Part shown: positions 27,628 to 37,867 of the stretch, one piece after another
Layout: every line of letters begins with the position of its first letter
How positions within the stretch are numbered: the stretch's first letter is position 1
Assembly: GCA_963746325.1 (NCBI GenBank)
Contig: CAVVBC010000024.1
Location: forward strand, 62,001 to 126,000
DNA from: RPQJ01 sp963746325
GTDB taxonomy: Bacteria > Pseudomonadota > Gammaproteobacteria > Steroidobacterales > Steroidobacteraceae
Direction of reading: 5' to 3'
Length of the DNA stretch: 64,000 bases
Notes under the pieces: model-generated
What the model was told of the DNA's origin: nothing
Seen by the model: only the letters and a program-made list of their open reading frames with translations
Databases searched by the model: none
Program-made: the position numbers and the translations under genes

Positions 27628-29965
27628 ATGCCCACCTGCAAGCCACGACTCCTGCGCCGCGCCTCGATCAAGGGCGTCACACTCACTGTGCTGGCCGCTT
27701 GCGGTGCCGTGACACTCGCCAGCGGCGCTTACGCGGCTGCACCGTTCCGTGGCCGGCCGGTGCAGTCGGTGCTCGACGAACTGGCCGCCGCGGGCAACCT
27801 CCAGCTGGTCTACACCTCTGCCGTCGTGCCGCGCACTGCCTTGCTGGCCGACGAGCCGACCGCAGGCCCCGCGCTCGAGGCGATCACGCAGGTGCTGGCT
27901 CCGCTGGGCCTGCAGCTGCAGCGCATCGAGGGCAACATCTATTCGATCGTGCCGCAGTCCGAGCGACCGACGGCCGCGGCCCGGGCCGTGCCGCCTGCGC
28001 CGCATGCCGACGACGGACATCGTCGAGATCGTCGTCACGGCCAGCCGCTACTCGCTCGCAACCGACGTCCCGGAAGTGCACGCCTTCCTGTCGCAACAGG
28101 AACTGGAGGCGCTGCCGCGCCTCGCGGAGGACGCGCTCAAGGCGGTGCATCGCCTGCCGGGCGCCGCGAGCAATGGGCTCTCCGGGCTCGCGCACATCCG
28201 GGGCGGCGATACCAACGAGACGCTGGTCATGTTCGACGGCCTGCCCCTCTACGAGCCCTTTCACCTGCGGCTGCTGCAGAGTCCGTCGAGCGTGCTCGAC
28301 GAGCGCATCGTCGACAGCCTCGACGTGTACGCGGGCGGATTCACGGCCGAGTACGGGGATCGCATGAGCGCGATCATCGATGCACGCTCGTTGCGCCCGG
28401 CAGCGGACGAGTACTACGAACTGGGGCTGAGTCTCATGCATTCGACGGCGCTCGCGTCGCAGCGCTTTGCCGAGGGCCGCGGCCAGTGGCTCGCCTCGAT
28501 TCGCCGCAGCAACCTGGACGAGGTCGCGGACATCCTGCGGTCGGAAATCGGCGAGCCGACGTACCTCGACGGATTCGTGCGGGTCGACTACGAGTGGTCC
28601 CCCGCCACCCGCGGCAGCTTCCATGCACTGCTGGCCAACGACGAGGCCGAGATCAATAACTCGGAGGAGACCGAACACGCGGATGCGAGCTACTCCAACA
28701 CGTACCTGTGGGGCACGCTCACGCACGAGTGGTCGGAGCAGTGGTCGGGAACCGCGCTGGTCTCCTTCACGGACGTGGGCGCGCAACGCGAGGCACGCGT
28801 GCTGGAGCCCGGCCAGCGCGTCGGCTTCGTGAATGACGAGCGCGATTACGACGTGCTGGGACTGAAGTTCGATGCCAGCTACGCGACCGACCGCTGGCTG
28901 CAGCGCGCCGGCGTGGACGTGCGCTGGCTCGCTGCGACTTACGATTACGAGAGCGCAGTCGATTTCGCCGTGGGCTACCCTTTTCCGGGCGTGCAGGCGC
29001 AGAGCTTTTCGCGCGCGCTGACGCCGGAGCCCAGCGGTGAGCACCTGGCCTTGTACTACACGGTGCGTGGCAGGATCACGGATTCGCTCACGGTCGAGGC
29101 AGGATTGCGCTGGGACGAGGAAACCTACGGCGACGATGCGGACGACCAGCTCGCGCCGCGGTTCAACCTGGCGTGGCGCGCCAGCGAGGACACCCGCCTG
29201 CTCGCGAGCTGGGGCCGCTTCCAGCAGTTCCAGGGCATCGAGGAATTGCCGGTCGAGGATGGCATCGACGAGTTTTCGCCCGCGCAGAGCGCCGATCACC
29301 TGATCCTCGGGCTCGAGCATGACCTCGCCCCCGCTTATGCGTTGCGCATCGAGGCGTATCGCAAGGACTACACCGACCTGCGCACACGCTTCGAGAGCCT
29401 GTACGACCCGCTGTCGCTGGCGCCCGAACTGCGCTGGGACCGCGTCGCGATCTCGCCCTCGTCGGCGCTCGCGACCGGTGCCGAGCTGCTGCTCACGCGC
29501 CGGCCCGTCGACGCGTGGAGCGGCTGGCTGGGCTACAGCCTGGCGCGCGTCACCGACCAGGAGAGCGGTTCACGGGTGCGCCGCAGCTGGGACCAGACGC
29601 ATACCGTGAACGCCGGGCTGCTGTGGTCGAGCGGCCCCTGGCAGGCCACGCTCGCCACGCAATACCACACGGGCTGGCCCGTCACTCCCATCGGTCTCGA
29701 CGCCCAGGGCAACGTCGTGCAGGGCACCCGCAACGACGCGCGCTACAGCTACTTCGGATCGGTGGACGCGCGCGTGAGCCGCCAGTGGACCCTGCCACGC
29801 GGCACGCTGACGCTGCACGGCGAGATCACCAACGCGCTCGATCGCCGCAACCCCTGCTGCACCGACATCACGTACCGGACGGACGGCGCAACCTCGACGC
29901 TCGATCGCGATCTGCGGCACTGGCTGCCGCTGGTGCCTTCGATCGGCGTGCTCTGGAAGTTCTGA
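27628..29965 (+). CDS. TonB-dependent receptor with N-terminal STN domain, with a frameshift
   Basis: About 778 residues, outer-membrane. A signal peptide (LAACGAVTLASGAYAA) leads to an STN domain (FRGRPVQSVLDELAAAGNLQLVYTS) as in transducing receptors. The TonB box/plug region begins near EIVVTASRYS and includes HIRGGDTNETLVMFDGLPLYEP. A 22-strand-type barrel follows, ending ...VPSIGVLWKF with a terminal aromatic. A shift at about 28010-28018 (surplus G) separates the STN part from DIVEIVVTAS. Its ligand is unknown. With the ECF sigma and FecR genes upstream it forms a complete FecIRA-style unit. Its stop lies seven bases before the convergent dienelactone-hydrolase gene. Confidence 0.87.
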
Positions 29966-29972
29966 CCTCGCG

Positions 29973-30851
29973 TCAGCCGACGCCGTGCTGGCGGAACCAG
30001 GCGAGGCATGCAGCCCAGCCGGCGGCCGCGTCGTCCGCACGATAGCTCGGGCGGTAATCGGCGAAGAACGCATGGCCCGCCTCCGGAAACACGGTGATCT
30101 CCGACGGCTTGCCGGCCGCCTTGAGCGCCGCACTCATCGCATCGACGTCCGCGAGCGGGATGCCCTGGTCCTTGCCGCCGTACAGGCCCAGCACCGGCGC
30201 GTTGATGCTCGCGACGACGTCGAACGGATACTTCGGCTGCAGCGCAGTCGCCTCCCCTTTCAGCCGGCCGTACCAGGCGACGCCCGCCCGCAGGCCGGGG
30301 TTGTGCGCCGCATACAGCCAGGTGATGCGCCCGCCCCAGCAGAAGCCGGTGATCGCGAGCTGCTTGCCGTCGCCGCGGCTCGACTTGCGCGCCCACGTGA
30401 CGGTCGCGTCGAGATCGGACATCACCTGCGCGTCGGGGACCTTGCTCACGACTTCCGCAAAGATCTGCTTCCAGTCGGTCATCTTGGAGACGTCGCCCTG
30501 GCGCGCGTAGAGCTCCGGCGCGACCGCCAGGTAGCCCTCGCGCGCAAACCGGCGACACACGTCCTTGATGTGCTCGTGCACGCCGAAGATCTCCTGCACG
30601 ACGAGCACGACCGGGAAATCGTTGCCCTTGGCGGGCATTGCGCGATACGCCGGGATTTCACCGTCCGTCACGGGAATACGCACTTCGCCGGCCTCGAGCC
30701 CTTCCGCGCTGGTGCTGATGGCGTCAGCCGCGACAGGGTGGGCGGCGAGCGCGAAACCCGTCGCGAGCGAGGTGACGAGCATCTGCCGCCGCGTCAGCGT
30801 GCGGGAGCCGAGCAGGGAGTCGAGTTCGGGGCCGGTCCATTGGTCGTGCAT
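29973..30851 (-). CDS. dienelactone hydrolase family protein, Tat-exported
   Basis: 292 residues. AGGAGGAAAA precedes the ATG at 30851. The N-terminus has TLTRRQMLVTSLATGFALA, a twin-arginine signal followed by a hydrophobic stretch. The catalytic Cys is in GFCWGGRITW, the acid in YGGKDQGIP and the His in EAGHAFFADYRPSY, the usual dienelactone-hydrolase triad. It would hydrolyse lactones or other esters in the periplasm. A thioesterase gene lies upstream on the same strand (32-base gap), so the two may be co-transcribed. Confidence 0.86.
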   Translation of the reverse strand: MHDQWTGPELDSLLGSRTLTRRQMLVTSLATGFALAAHPVAADAISTSAEGLEAGEVRIPVTDGEIPAYRAMPAKGNDFPVVLVVQEIFGVHEHIKDVCRRFAREGYLAVAPELYARQGDVSKMTDWKQIFAEVVSKVPDAQVMSDLDATVTWARKSSRGDGKQLAITGFCWGGRITWLYAAHNPGLRAGVAWYGRLKGEATALQPKYPFDVVASINAPVLGLYGGKDQGIPLADVDAMSAALKAAGKPSEITVFPEAGHAFFADYRPSYRADDAAAGWAACLAWFRQHGVG

Positions 30852-30883
30852 GGTGGGTTTTCCTCCTGAATCGTTGCGACAGG

Positions 30884-31366
30884 TCAGCCGGGTTCGACGC
30901 CCGGCTGGTACGGCTGTGCTTCGGCTGCCACGGCTGCGGCGACCTCGGGCAGCACGGCATAGCGCGTGAAGTCGTCGGGCATTCGTTTCGCCCGACCCGT
31001 CTGCAGGTCGATGCAGACGTAGTGCAGCAGCGCGCGCAGCAGCGTTTCGCCATCGGCTTTGCGGCGGACCTGGAACCGGCGCTCGATGCGCAGCTTGCAG
31101 TCGTTGCGCACGGGCCAGGTCGCCACCTGGATCGCGTCGCCTTCGACCGCGGCCCGCAGGTAATTGATCTGCGTGCGCCACACCGCCATGCCGCGATTGA
31201 GCGACCGGCACAGTTCCGGGCTGATGCCGCGCGAGATCGAGTGGGCCCAGGCACAATCGTCGAGCCAGGCCACGTACACGGCGTTGTTCACGTGACCGTA
31301 GCCGTCGATCTCGGTGTGCACGGCGATGCGTTCGTGGATGAAGGGCGACGGCAGGTCCCAGCTCAC
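30884..31366 (-). CDS. acyl-CoA thioesterase, 4HBT hotdog family
   Basis: 160 residues from a GTG at 31366 that overlaps the upstream acyltransferase stop (GTGA). The hotdog motif TEIDGYGHVNNAVYVAWLDDCAW is typical of 4-hydroxybenzoyl-CoA thioesterase-like proteins, with the conserved aspartate/asparagine at the DGYGHVNN turn. RRFQVRRKADGETLLRALLHYV forms the second half. Substrate not evident. Its position next to an acyltransferase fits lipid metabolism. Confidence 0.8.
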   Translation of the reverse strand: MSWDLPSPFIHERIAVHTEIDGYGHVNNAVYVAWLDDCAWAHSISRGISPELCRSLNRGMAVWRTQINYLRAAVEGDAIQVATWPVRNDCKLRIERRFQVRRKADGETLLRALLHYVCIDLQTGRAKRMPDDFTRYAVLPEVAAAVAAEAQPYQPGVEPG

Positions 31367-32283
31367 GGTGCTGCATCCTGCGCCGGCGCCTTGCCGAGCA
31401 TTGCGTCGAGACGCACGTCTTTCCCGGACCACAGCGTCGCGAGCCATTCCTTGTAGCGCGCACGCAGTTTCGAATCGGTGCCGTAGTCGCCGCCGGTGGC
31501 GCTCCACGGCTCGATCGGACGGCGCAGCACGTGCATGCGCACGGTGCCGATACGGCCGCAGCAGAAGTCCCAGAGCGTGGGACTGGGCTCCGCGTAGGCG
31601 AGCGTCACGTCGAGCACCGAATGCATCATGCCCCCCATCGCGGAGAGCACGAACGCGACGCCGCCCGGGCGCGGGCGCAGCAGGTTGCGGTAGGGCGACT
31701 TGGAAGCGCGGTGCTTGGCTGCGGTGAAGCGCGTGCCTTCGACGAAGTTCATGACCGACGTCGGCATCAGCGCGAACCGTTCGCAGGCCTTGCGCGTGGC
31801 AGCGAGGTCTTCGCCGCGCGCTTCAGGGTGCTGCTGCAGGTAAGTGGCTGAATGGCGCTTCATGAACGGAAAGTCGAGCGCCCACCAGGCGAGACCGAGG
31901 AACGGCACCCAGATCAGCTCCTGCTTGAGGAAGAACTTCAGGAACGGGATGCGGCGGTTGAACGCTTTCTGCAGCACCAGGATGTCGACCCACGAGCGAT
32001 GGTTGGACAGCACGAGGTACCAGCTGCGCGGGTCGAGCCCGTCGACGCCGTCCACCTCGAGTCGCAGGACGCCCATCAGCTGGAAGATCGCGCCGTTGCA
32101 GCTGATCCAGGCCTGCGCAATCCAGATCATGAGGGCGCTCGTCCAGCGCCGCCACGCGGCGAGCGGGACGAGCAACTTCGCCAGCGCGACGACCAGCAGG
32201 ATCGGCACCCAGAACACCACGTTCACGCCCATCAGCAGGAGCGTGACGATTCCCTTCAGCGTCGAACCACGTCGCGACTGCAC
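31363..32283 (-). CDS. 1-acyl-sn-glycerol-3-phosphate acyltransferase-like protein (PlsC/LPLAT)
   Basis: 306 residues from a GTG at 32283. Motif I is LVLSNHRSWVDILVLQ (H-X4-D), motif III is NFVEGTRFT, and PRPGGVAFVLSAM is motif IV. Two hydrophobic segments near the N-terminus (GIVTLLLMGVNVVFWVPILLVVALAKLL and TSALMIWIAQAWI) anchor it in the inner membrane. It resembles the YihG-type acyltransferases. The start is uncertain; the frame is open upstream. It is divergent from yceH. Confidence 0.85.
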   Translation of the reverse strand: MQSRRGSTLKGIVTLLLMGVNVVFWVPILLVVALAKLLVPLAAWRRWTSALMIWIAQAWISCNGAIFQLMGVLRLEVDGVDGLDPRSWYLVLSNHRSWVDILVLQKAFNRRIPFLKFFLKQELIWVPFLGLAWWALDFPFMKRHSATYLQQHPEARGEDLAATRKACERFALMPTSVMNFVEGTRFTAAKHRASKSPYRNLLRPRPGGVAFVLSAMGGMMHSVLDVTLAYAEPSPTLWDFCCGRIGTVRMHVLRRPIEPWSATGGDYGTDSKLRARYKEWLATLWSGKDVRLDAMLGKAPAQDAAP

Positions 32284-32346
32284 GGTCGGGCAAACCTCCA
32301 GGGCCGGGTGTGAGATTATGCCCGGGTCGCGCCCCTGGAGCATTCG

Positions 32347-33016
32347 ATGCCGCACGAGTTGTCCACCCTCGAAGCCCGGGTCGTCGGTTGCCTGATCGAG
32401 AAGCAGATCGCCACGCCGGACCAGTACCCGCTCTCGCTCAACGCGCTGGTCAATGCCTGCAACCAGAAGAGCAACCGCGATCCGGTGCTGAACCTGGACG
32501 AGCGCGAGGTCCAGGCGGTGGTCGACGGCCTCATCCGCCGGCAGGTCATCCTCGAGAAATCGGGCTTCGGCAGCCGCGTCCCGAAGTATCACCAGCTGTT
32601 CTGCAATACGCAGTTCGGGTCACTGAAGTTTTCGCCGGCGCAGACTGCCATCGTCTGCGAGCTGCTGTTGCGCGGCCCGCAGACCCCCGGCGAATTGCGA
32701 ACCCACGCCGGCCGCCTCGCCACCGTGAGTGGGCTCGACGAGGTGGAGAATGCGCTGGAAGACCTGGAGACGCGACCGGAGGGCCCGTTCGTCGTGAAGT
32801 TGCCGCGTGAACCGGGCCGGCGCGAGTCGCGTTACGCGCAGCTGTTCACGGGGCCGATCGATGTCGCCGCGATGGAGGCTGCGCAGGCAGCGATGCCGTC
32901 CATGGCTGCAGCGCGGAGCGGGCGACCCATCGCTCCCGGCCCGCGTCGAAGCTCTGGAAGCCGTAGTGGCAGACCTGCGCGCCGAACTCGACGCGCTCAA
33001 GGCACGACCGGCCTAG
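32347..33016 (+). CDS. yceH: YceH family protein (DUF480), with a frameshift near the end
   Basis: About 222 residues. LSTLEARVVGCLIEKQIATPDQYPLSLNALVNACNQKSNRDPV is the nearly invariant opening of YceH; the two winged-helix-like halves continue through LEKSGFGSRVPKYHQLF and RGPQTPGELRTHAGRL. A shift at about 32910-32930 puts the usual C-terminal coiled-coil, ARVEALEAVVADLRAELDAL, in another frame; the span is one base over. Function of YceH is not established; it is sometimes near mviM-like genes, not here. Confidence 0.9.
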
Positions 33017-33044
33017 AGCGCGTCGCTGCGCACCAGCCAGCGCG

Positions 33045-33554
33045 CTATCGGGTCGCGGCGCTGGCGGTCTTCTGCGGCACGTCGGTCTGCGGCACGAACA
33101 CGAAATACGGCGTGGTCACCTTGCCTCCCGGCGCGACATACGCAGGTGCCGGCTCACCTGGATCGCCCAGGCTGCGCACGTAAGCGTAGATTGCCTTGAG
33201 GTCGTCCCGCGTCATCTGCTGCAGCGCATAGGCCGGCATCGGCGGCAGCCGGTCCTTGGCCGCATGCTCGAGCCACTGCGCCTCCGTCATCCTGCTCATG
33301 ACGAGCCGCAGATTGGCCGCATACGTCGTGCCCCAGGGGCCCTGGAATCCAACGGCGCTGCCTTTGAGCCAGTCCTTTTCCGGGATGGCCAGGTTCTTTT
33401 CCATGAACCCTGCGGTGTGGCAGTCGTTGCAGCCGCCGATCATCGCGACGTAGCGGCCGCGGGCGACCAGCGAGGAATCGGCGGCATTGGCCGAGGTGAC
33501 GGTCATTGCAATGGCAAATGCTGCGACGAGATCGCGCCACGAATTCTTGTGCAT
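33045..33554 (-). CDS. periplasmic cytochrome c, single heme
   Basis: 169 residues with a signal peptide (FAIAMTVTSANAADS). One heme motif CNDCHTAGF near residue 42 and a probable distal methionine in PMPAYALQQMTRDDLKAIYAYVRSLGD. The C-terminal fold and YAYVRSLGDPGEPAP match class I cytochromes associated with dehydrogenases such as alcohol or sorbose dehydrogenase subunits. No obvious partner is adjacent. It may pass electrons to a terminal oxidase. Its start lies 263 bases downstream of the next gene's stop on this strand. Confidence 0.86.
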   Translation of the reverse strand: MHKNSWRDLVAAFAIAMTVTSANAADSSLVARGRYVAMIGGCNDCHTAGFMEKNLAIPEKDWLKGSAVGFQGPWGTTYAANLRLVMSRMTEAQWLEHAAKDRLPPMPAYALQQMTRDDLKAIYAYVRSLGDPGEPAPAYVAPGGKVTTPYFVFVPQTDVPQKTASAATR

Positions 33555-33755
33555 GATTTTCTCCCGTGCGTGTGGACGCAACCCCTTTGCGCCCTGCATT
33601 CGAGCCGGCCAGCGACCGGACTGCGAATGGGCGGGAGTCTCGCGGAACGATGGCGCGCGCGGAAGTAGGAAGGTGGCTGAAAGCGGCGAGCGGTTCTGCC
33701 GACACGACCAGGCGTGGCCGGGGCCGACGCCGGCAGGCGAGCGCGACGATGAGAA

Positions 33756-33806
33756 CCCTCACTCCCGCCCTGTCTCGCAGGTGCAGGACACAGGCAGGAG
33801 CGAGGG
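33756..33806 (-). terminator. probable terminator hairpin after the small cysteine-domain gene
   Basis: Bases 33756-33773 and 33790-33806 form a long imperfect inverted repeat (CCCTC-CTCC-GCC arms), 12 bases past the stop of the gene at 33818. On the minus strand the stem is followed by TTCTC rather than a long T run, so the terminator call is moderate. Confidence 0.5.
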
Positions 33807-33817
33807 TGTGTGGAGGG

Positions 33818-34198
33818 TTACTTGAACAGACGCCGGGTCAGGTGCTCGGCAAGCTCGTTGCCGTTCTTCGACTTGAAGCACTTCTGCTTCTGCGTCGAGC
33901 AGTGCATGCCGTTCATGAGGGTGTATTCCTGGTCGTCGAAATTTCCATCCGAATGCATCTTGGTGAACTTCCGCACCGCGTCGGCGCCAAGGTACTGCTC
34001 GGTGAAGGACATCGAGATGCCGGTGCCATCGGCACAGAAGCCGGCTTGTCGGTCGCAGATGACGCCCTTGGCCGGCGAGTACACGCCGTTGCCGAATTCC
34101 TTTTCCGCGTCGCCAGCCATCGCGGCCATCGGTGCCAAGGCGCATAGCGCCGAGAGCAACGCGCCACGCGTCATTCCCTCAATTGTTCGAATCGACAT
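33818..34198 (-). CDS. small secreted four-cysteine domain protein, Fels1/YcgJ-like
   Basis: 126 residues. Signal peptide LLSALCALAPMAAMAG. The single domain reads YSPAKGVICDRQAGFCADGTGISMSFTEQYLG, then GMHCSTQKQKCFKS, giving four cysteines that probably form two disulfides. The CDK-X-FC-X-D-GIS pattern recalls the Fels-1 prophage/YcgJ family, which I identify by memory with moderate confidence. Function unknown. The two-domain relative lies directly upstream, 58 bases away. Confidence 0.75.
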   Translation of the reverse strand: MSIRTIEGMTRGALLSALCALAPMAAMAGDAEKEFGNGVYSPAKGVICDRQAGFCADGTGISMSFTEQYLGADAVRKFTKMHSDGNFDDQEYTLMNGMHCSTQKQKCFKSKNGNELAEHLTRRLFK

Positions 34199-34256
34199 GT
34201 GACTCTCCTCGTCGTGGTTGTATTCGCAGGCATGCGCGACTGAATGGTCGCGATGA

Positions 34257-34931
34257 TCAATTGCCAAACAGCTGCTTCGTGTAGCGCGGCTCGACCGCGT
34301 CGCCACGGCGCTCGGCCATGCAGGCACGCTCGCCAGACCGGCAGTCGACGCCGTTCGAGAGAACGTAGCTGGCGGTGTCCATGTCCGGGTTGTCGGACAT
34401 GAGCCTGACGATCTTCGCCTCCGCCGCAGCGCCCAGGTACATCCTGGTGTACGCAGCCGATATGCCCTGGTCGTCGACACAGAAGCCCGACGCCTTGTCG
34501 CAGATCACGCCCTGCTCGGGAAACGTGATCGCTGCGCTCGGCCTGGCGGTGCCGGTTGGCTTCGACGCCGATCCCGTGCCGGCCGCGGGCGTCGTGCCGA
34601 AGAGCACCGGCGTGTACTGCGTCGACACCGTGTCGTTGGTCTTCGACTTCGTGCAGACCCGGCGCTGCGACACGCAGTGCGTACCGTCGCTCAGCGTGTA
34701 CTCGGACCCGTCGAAGCTGCCGCCACTGGTCATCGCAGCCAGCTTCTGCTCGGCCGCAGGCCCCAGGTACTCGCGCGTAAGGCCCATCGAAATGCCCTGC
34801 TCATCCGCGCAGAAGCCGGAGGCCTTGTCGCACAGCACGCCTTCGTCGGGCGAGTAGATGTCGTAGGCCATTGCGAACGTGGGAACCAGCGCCATTGCGC
34901 CGGCCGCAACAATCAGCATCTTCTTCATCAT
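34257..34931 (-). CDS. secreted protein with two tandem copies of the Fels1/YcgJ-like four-cysteine domain
   Basis: 224 residues; signal peptide ends near PTFAMAYD. Copy 1 (about residues 25-112) has IYSPDEGVLCDKASGFCADEQGIS, copy 2 (about 138-224) has GVICDKASGFCVDDQGIS. Each has the second cysteine pair (HCVSQRRVCTKS, DCRSGERACMAE). The linker (GTTPAAGTGSASKPTGTARP) is rich in Thr, Ala and Gly. The C-terminal TKQLFGN echoes TRRLFK of the single-domain neighbour, so these arose by duplication within the operon. It follows the large lipoprotein gene by 25 bases. Role unknown; secreted and probably disulfide-bonded. Confidence 0.78.
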   Translation of the reverse strand: MMKKMLIVAAGAMALVPTFAMAYDIYSPDEGVLCDKASGFCADEQGISMGLTREYLGPAAEQKLAAMTSGGSFDGSEYTLSDGTHCVSQRRVCTKSKTNDTVSTQYTPVLFGTTPAAGTGSASKPTGTARPSAAITFPEQGVICDKASGFCVDDQGISAAYTRMYLGAAAEAKIVRLMSDNPDMDTASYVLSNGVDCRSGERACMAERRGDAVEPRYTKQLFGN

Positions 34932-34956
34932 CGATGTCTCCCTGCAATCCGCTGGA

Positions 34957-37867
34957 TCAATTGAATCGGTTGACGCCCGGGTACGGCTCGTCCTCCGGCA
35001 TGAGGTGGGTCAGGTCGTGGCTGCCGCTCGTCGTGCCATTGGCTGCAACGCCCGCCAGGCGGCGGCCCACGTTCCTGCCGCCGGTGTCGTAATCGAACAC
35101 CACGGCACCGATCACGTCGTCAGCGACTTCCGTCAGGAAGCCACGTACCTGCGAGGACGCGACGGCGGACGCCTTGAGATCGGCCACCTGCGTGACAGTC
35201 TTCGCTACCGGGTCGAACCGCATCAGCTTGCCGTTCGCGGTGCCGTAGAAGATCTGGCCAGCCTTCGTGACCAGGAATTTCGTGGACGGCACGTCGGCCA
35301 GGTTGGCGACCACCTGGGTGACCGTGATCGGCTGCCGGCATAAGTCCGCGTCGGCGACGCCCTGGTCGATTTCGAAGATCGCACCGAGATCGCTGGTGCC
35401 GGTACGGGTCGTCGCCATGTACAGGGCTTGCTGGCCCGCCGCATACGTCGGGCCCCAAAGCGGTGCGTGCGCATCACTCGAGATCGGCGCCTTTGCAGGA
35501 TTCGACTGTGTCGCTGGTCCGAAGAGCCCCGATTCCGAGCGGACGTTCTTGTCTTCCGCGCGCACGCACGTGAGCCTGGTATTGAATTGCCTGAGCCCCG
35601 TGTAGACGATCGAATCGAGCCCGGCAAAGTAGACGGCCATGCCGCGCGCAGCAGGGATGTACACCTGCTGTTCGACGCCGTCGTTGTAGCCGTTCGTATT
35701 CTCGACCCACTTCTGGTACTTGCCGGTCGCCGGGTCGATCCTGGCGAGGATCTCTTCCTGGTTCCGGTGCAAGATGTCCGTGAACAGGTAACGCGTCCCC
35801 CACACGCTGCCGTCCGCGGTTCGCGCGAGTTCCGGCGAGAAGCTGTCGCCGGCCTGCGCGGCAAAACTCGCGATGTTGCCGGTCTTGACGTCGACGATGT
35901 ACACCCCTGCCTTGGCGCCGAAGTTTCGGAACGGGATGGCGGCACCCTTGTACCCTCCGACCTTGTCGGGGTTGGCCGTCATGTCGTATTGCGGCGGGGT
36001 CTCGCCGATGCGTCCCATGGCAGTGCCATTGCCAAGGTCGAGCAGCTTGCCGAACGGGTACGCACCGGCGTCCGTGTCCAGCCGCACGGTCGTCGTCTTG
36101 TCCGTCACCCGGTCGTACTTGTTGATGACCATCGAGGCGTTGGACGCGATGAAGCCCAGCCAGACGACGTAGCGGTCCACCAGCGGTTCGGTCGCGGCGC
36201 CACCCACGGCAGGGTCGCCGACGAATGCACGGCCGGTCGTCTTCGCGTCGCCCAGCACGACCGGCCGGCGCACGAAGCCACGGCCGGGGTTGATCTCTTC
36301 GATCGATCCTGGCGTCACGCATTCATAAGCGCCATTCGCGCAGTCTTCGCCGATGTCGTTCGTAGTCACGAACAGCAGGCGCGACTTGTCCGAGTACGTC
36401 GCGCCCATCAGCATTTTCTGCTGCGTGTACAGGTCGTCGAAGCGGTTCTGCAGCACCAGCTGGCCGTTGCCGTTGGTGTGAGTGAAGATCATCGGCGGCG
36501 CGTCCGTAATCCCTGCGTAGGCGGGGTCGGAGCCGTTGAGGCCGGAGCACAGCAGGATGCCCTCGTCGGACGGTTTCAGGTTCAGCAAGCCCTGCATCCG
36601 GTAGCACTCCTGACGGGTGCCCCAATAGATGTTGCCACCCGGAGAGTCGGAGCCGCTCCATAGATTCATCATGCCGCCACCGACGGTCTCGGTGGTCCAA
36701 CGCACCTTGCTGCGCGTCTCGTCATAGAAGATGTGCCGACCCAACCGGTTCAGTGGATCGATGCGGTACTCGCCCGTGTCGAAGTTGCCCAGCGACACGA
36801 ACGTCCAGGGCTGCGCCAGGTCGGCGACGTTCGACGGCTTCAGCGCGAACATGCGCCCCCACTTGCGGTAGGTCTGCTTACCGTCCGCGATCGGGCCGGT
36901 CGGGCACGTCGCTGGCTCCGTCGGCTTGACGGGGTTCGACAGCGTGTAGTCCTCGCCATTGCGGCCGAGATAGACGACGGTGCCGCCCAAGTCGTCCTTG
37001 CCCCAGGCCATCTCCGACGCACGACCGCTCAGTGATTTGCAGTAATCGCCCTGCGCCAGCTCGAACTCGAAGAAGTCGTAGACGACCGTTTCCTTGAGGT
37101 AGTTCGCGCTGGACTTGTCCAGGTTCACGTGGATCGAGCAGGCCGCGACCGTCGCGACCGCCACCTTCCGCCAGCAGCAGCATCGACTTGCCATCGCCAC
37201 TCAGCAGCGGCCTGCGCCAGAAGTCCGAACGGGGTTCGTCCGTCAGCACGTCTCCGTTCAGGCCTGCGGTCTTGCCGCTGCCTTCCCGCGACAGCGTCTT
37301 CAGGACCTCGAACTTGTCGTTGTAGGGATCGAAGCTGTACACGACGCCCGAGCCGGCATAAACGGCTTCGTCGAGGATGCCGTAGAACTTGTTGTCGGCC
37401 GGATTGAAGACCAGGCTGTATGCCTCGTTCCGAGCGGTCCGGATGTACGGCCGTCCGGTGAAGGTCTTCAGTACTTTCGTGGCACTGCTGTCCGCGCTGA
37501 GCTGGTAGATCTCGCCGAGCTGGTTGACGCCGCCGCCCATGCCGGACAGCAACAGAGTGGTCGTCGGGACGACCGGCAGCGGCGCGTTCGGCACGACGGG
37601 CGCGACCGGCGGCGCCACGGTGGTGCCTGCAGCTGACGGCGTCGTCGTGACGCTGTGGTCGACGGTCGAGGTGGTGCCGTCCTCGTGGTGGGTCGTCGCG
37701 ATCGTGCTGGGAGGGGGCGGAGTCGTCGTGCCTCCTGTCCCGTTGGTGCCGCCGGACCCGCTGCCACCGGCACTGCCAGATCCGGAATGATGATCATCCC
37801 CGCACGCGGTCAACCCGAGGGCGACCAGGAGAGCCAGGGCGAAATGGGTCGTATGCTGTCGACTCAT
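34957..37867 (-). CDS. large propeller-like lipoprotein, unknown function, with a frameshift
   Basis: About 969 residues from the ATG at 37867 (GGAG upstream); a GTG at 37876 is an alternative. The lipobox is LVALGLTACG, so it is probably lipidated at the cysteine. A Gly/Ser/Thr/Pro-rich linker of about 80 residues follows, then repeated beta-propeller-like strands such as YSLVFNPADNKFYGILDE, LFALKPSNVADL-type and IFYGTANGKLMRFDP. No catalytic motif is recognised. A shift at about 37150-37185 splits LLLAEGGG from ATVAACSIHV; the span is one base over. First gene of the operon that includes the cysteine-domain proteins, and divergent from a regulator. Confidence 0.75.
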
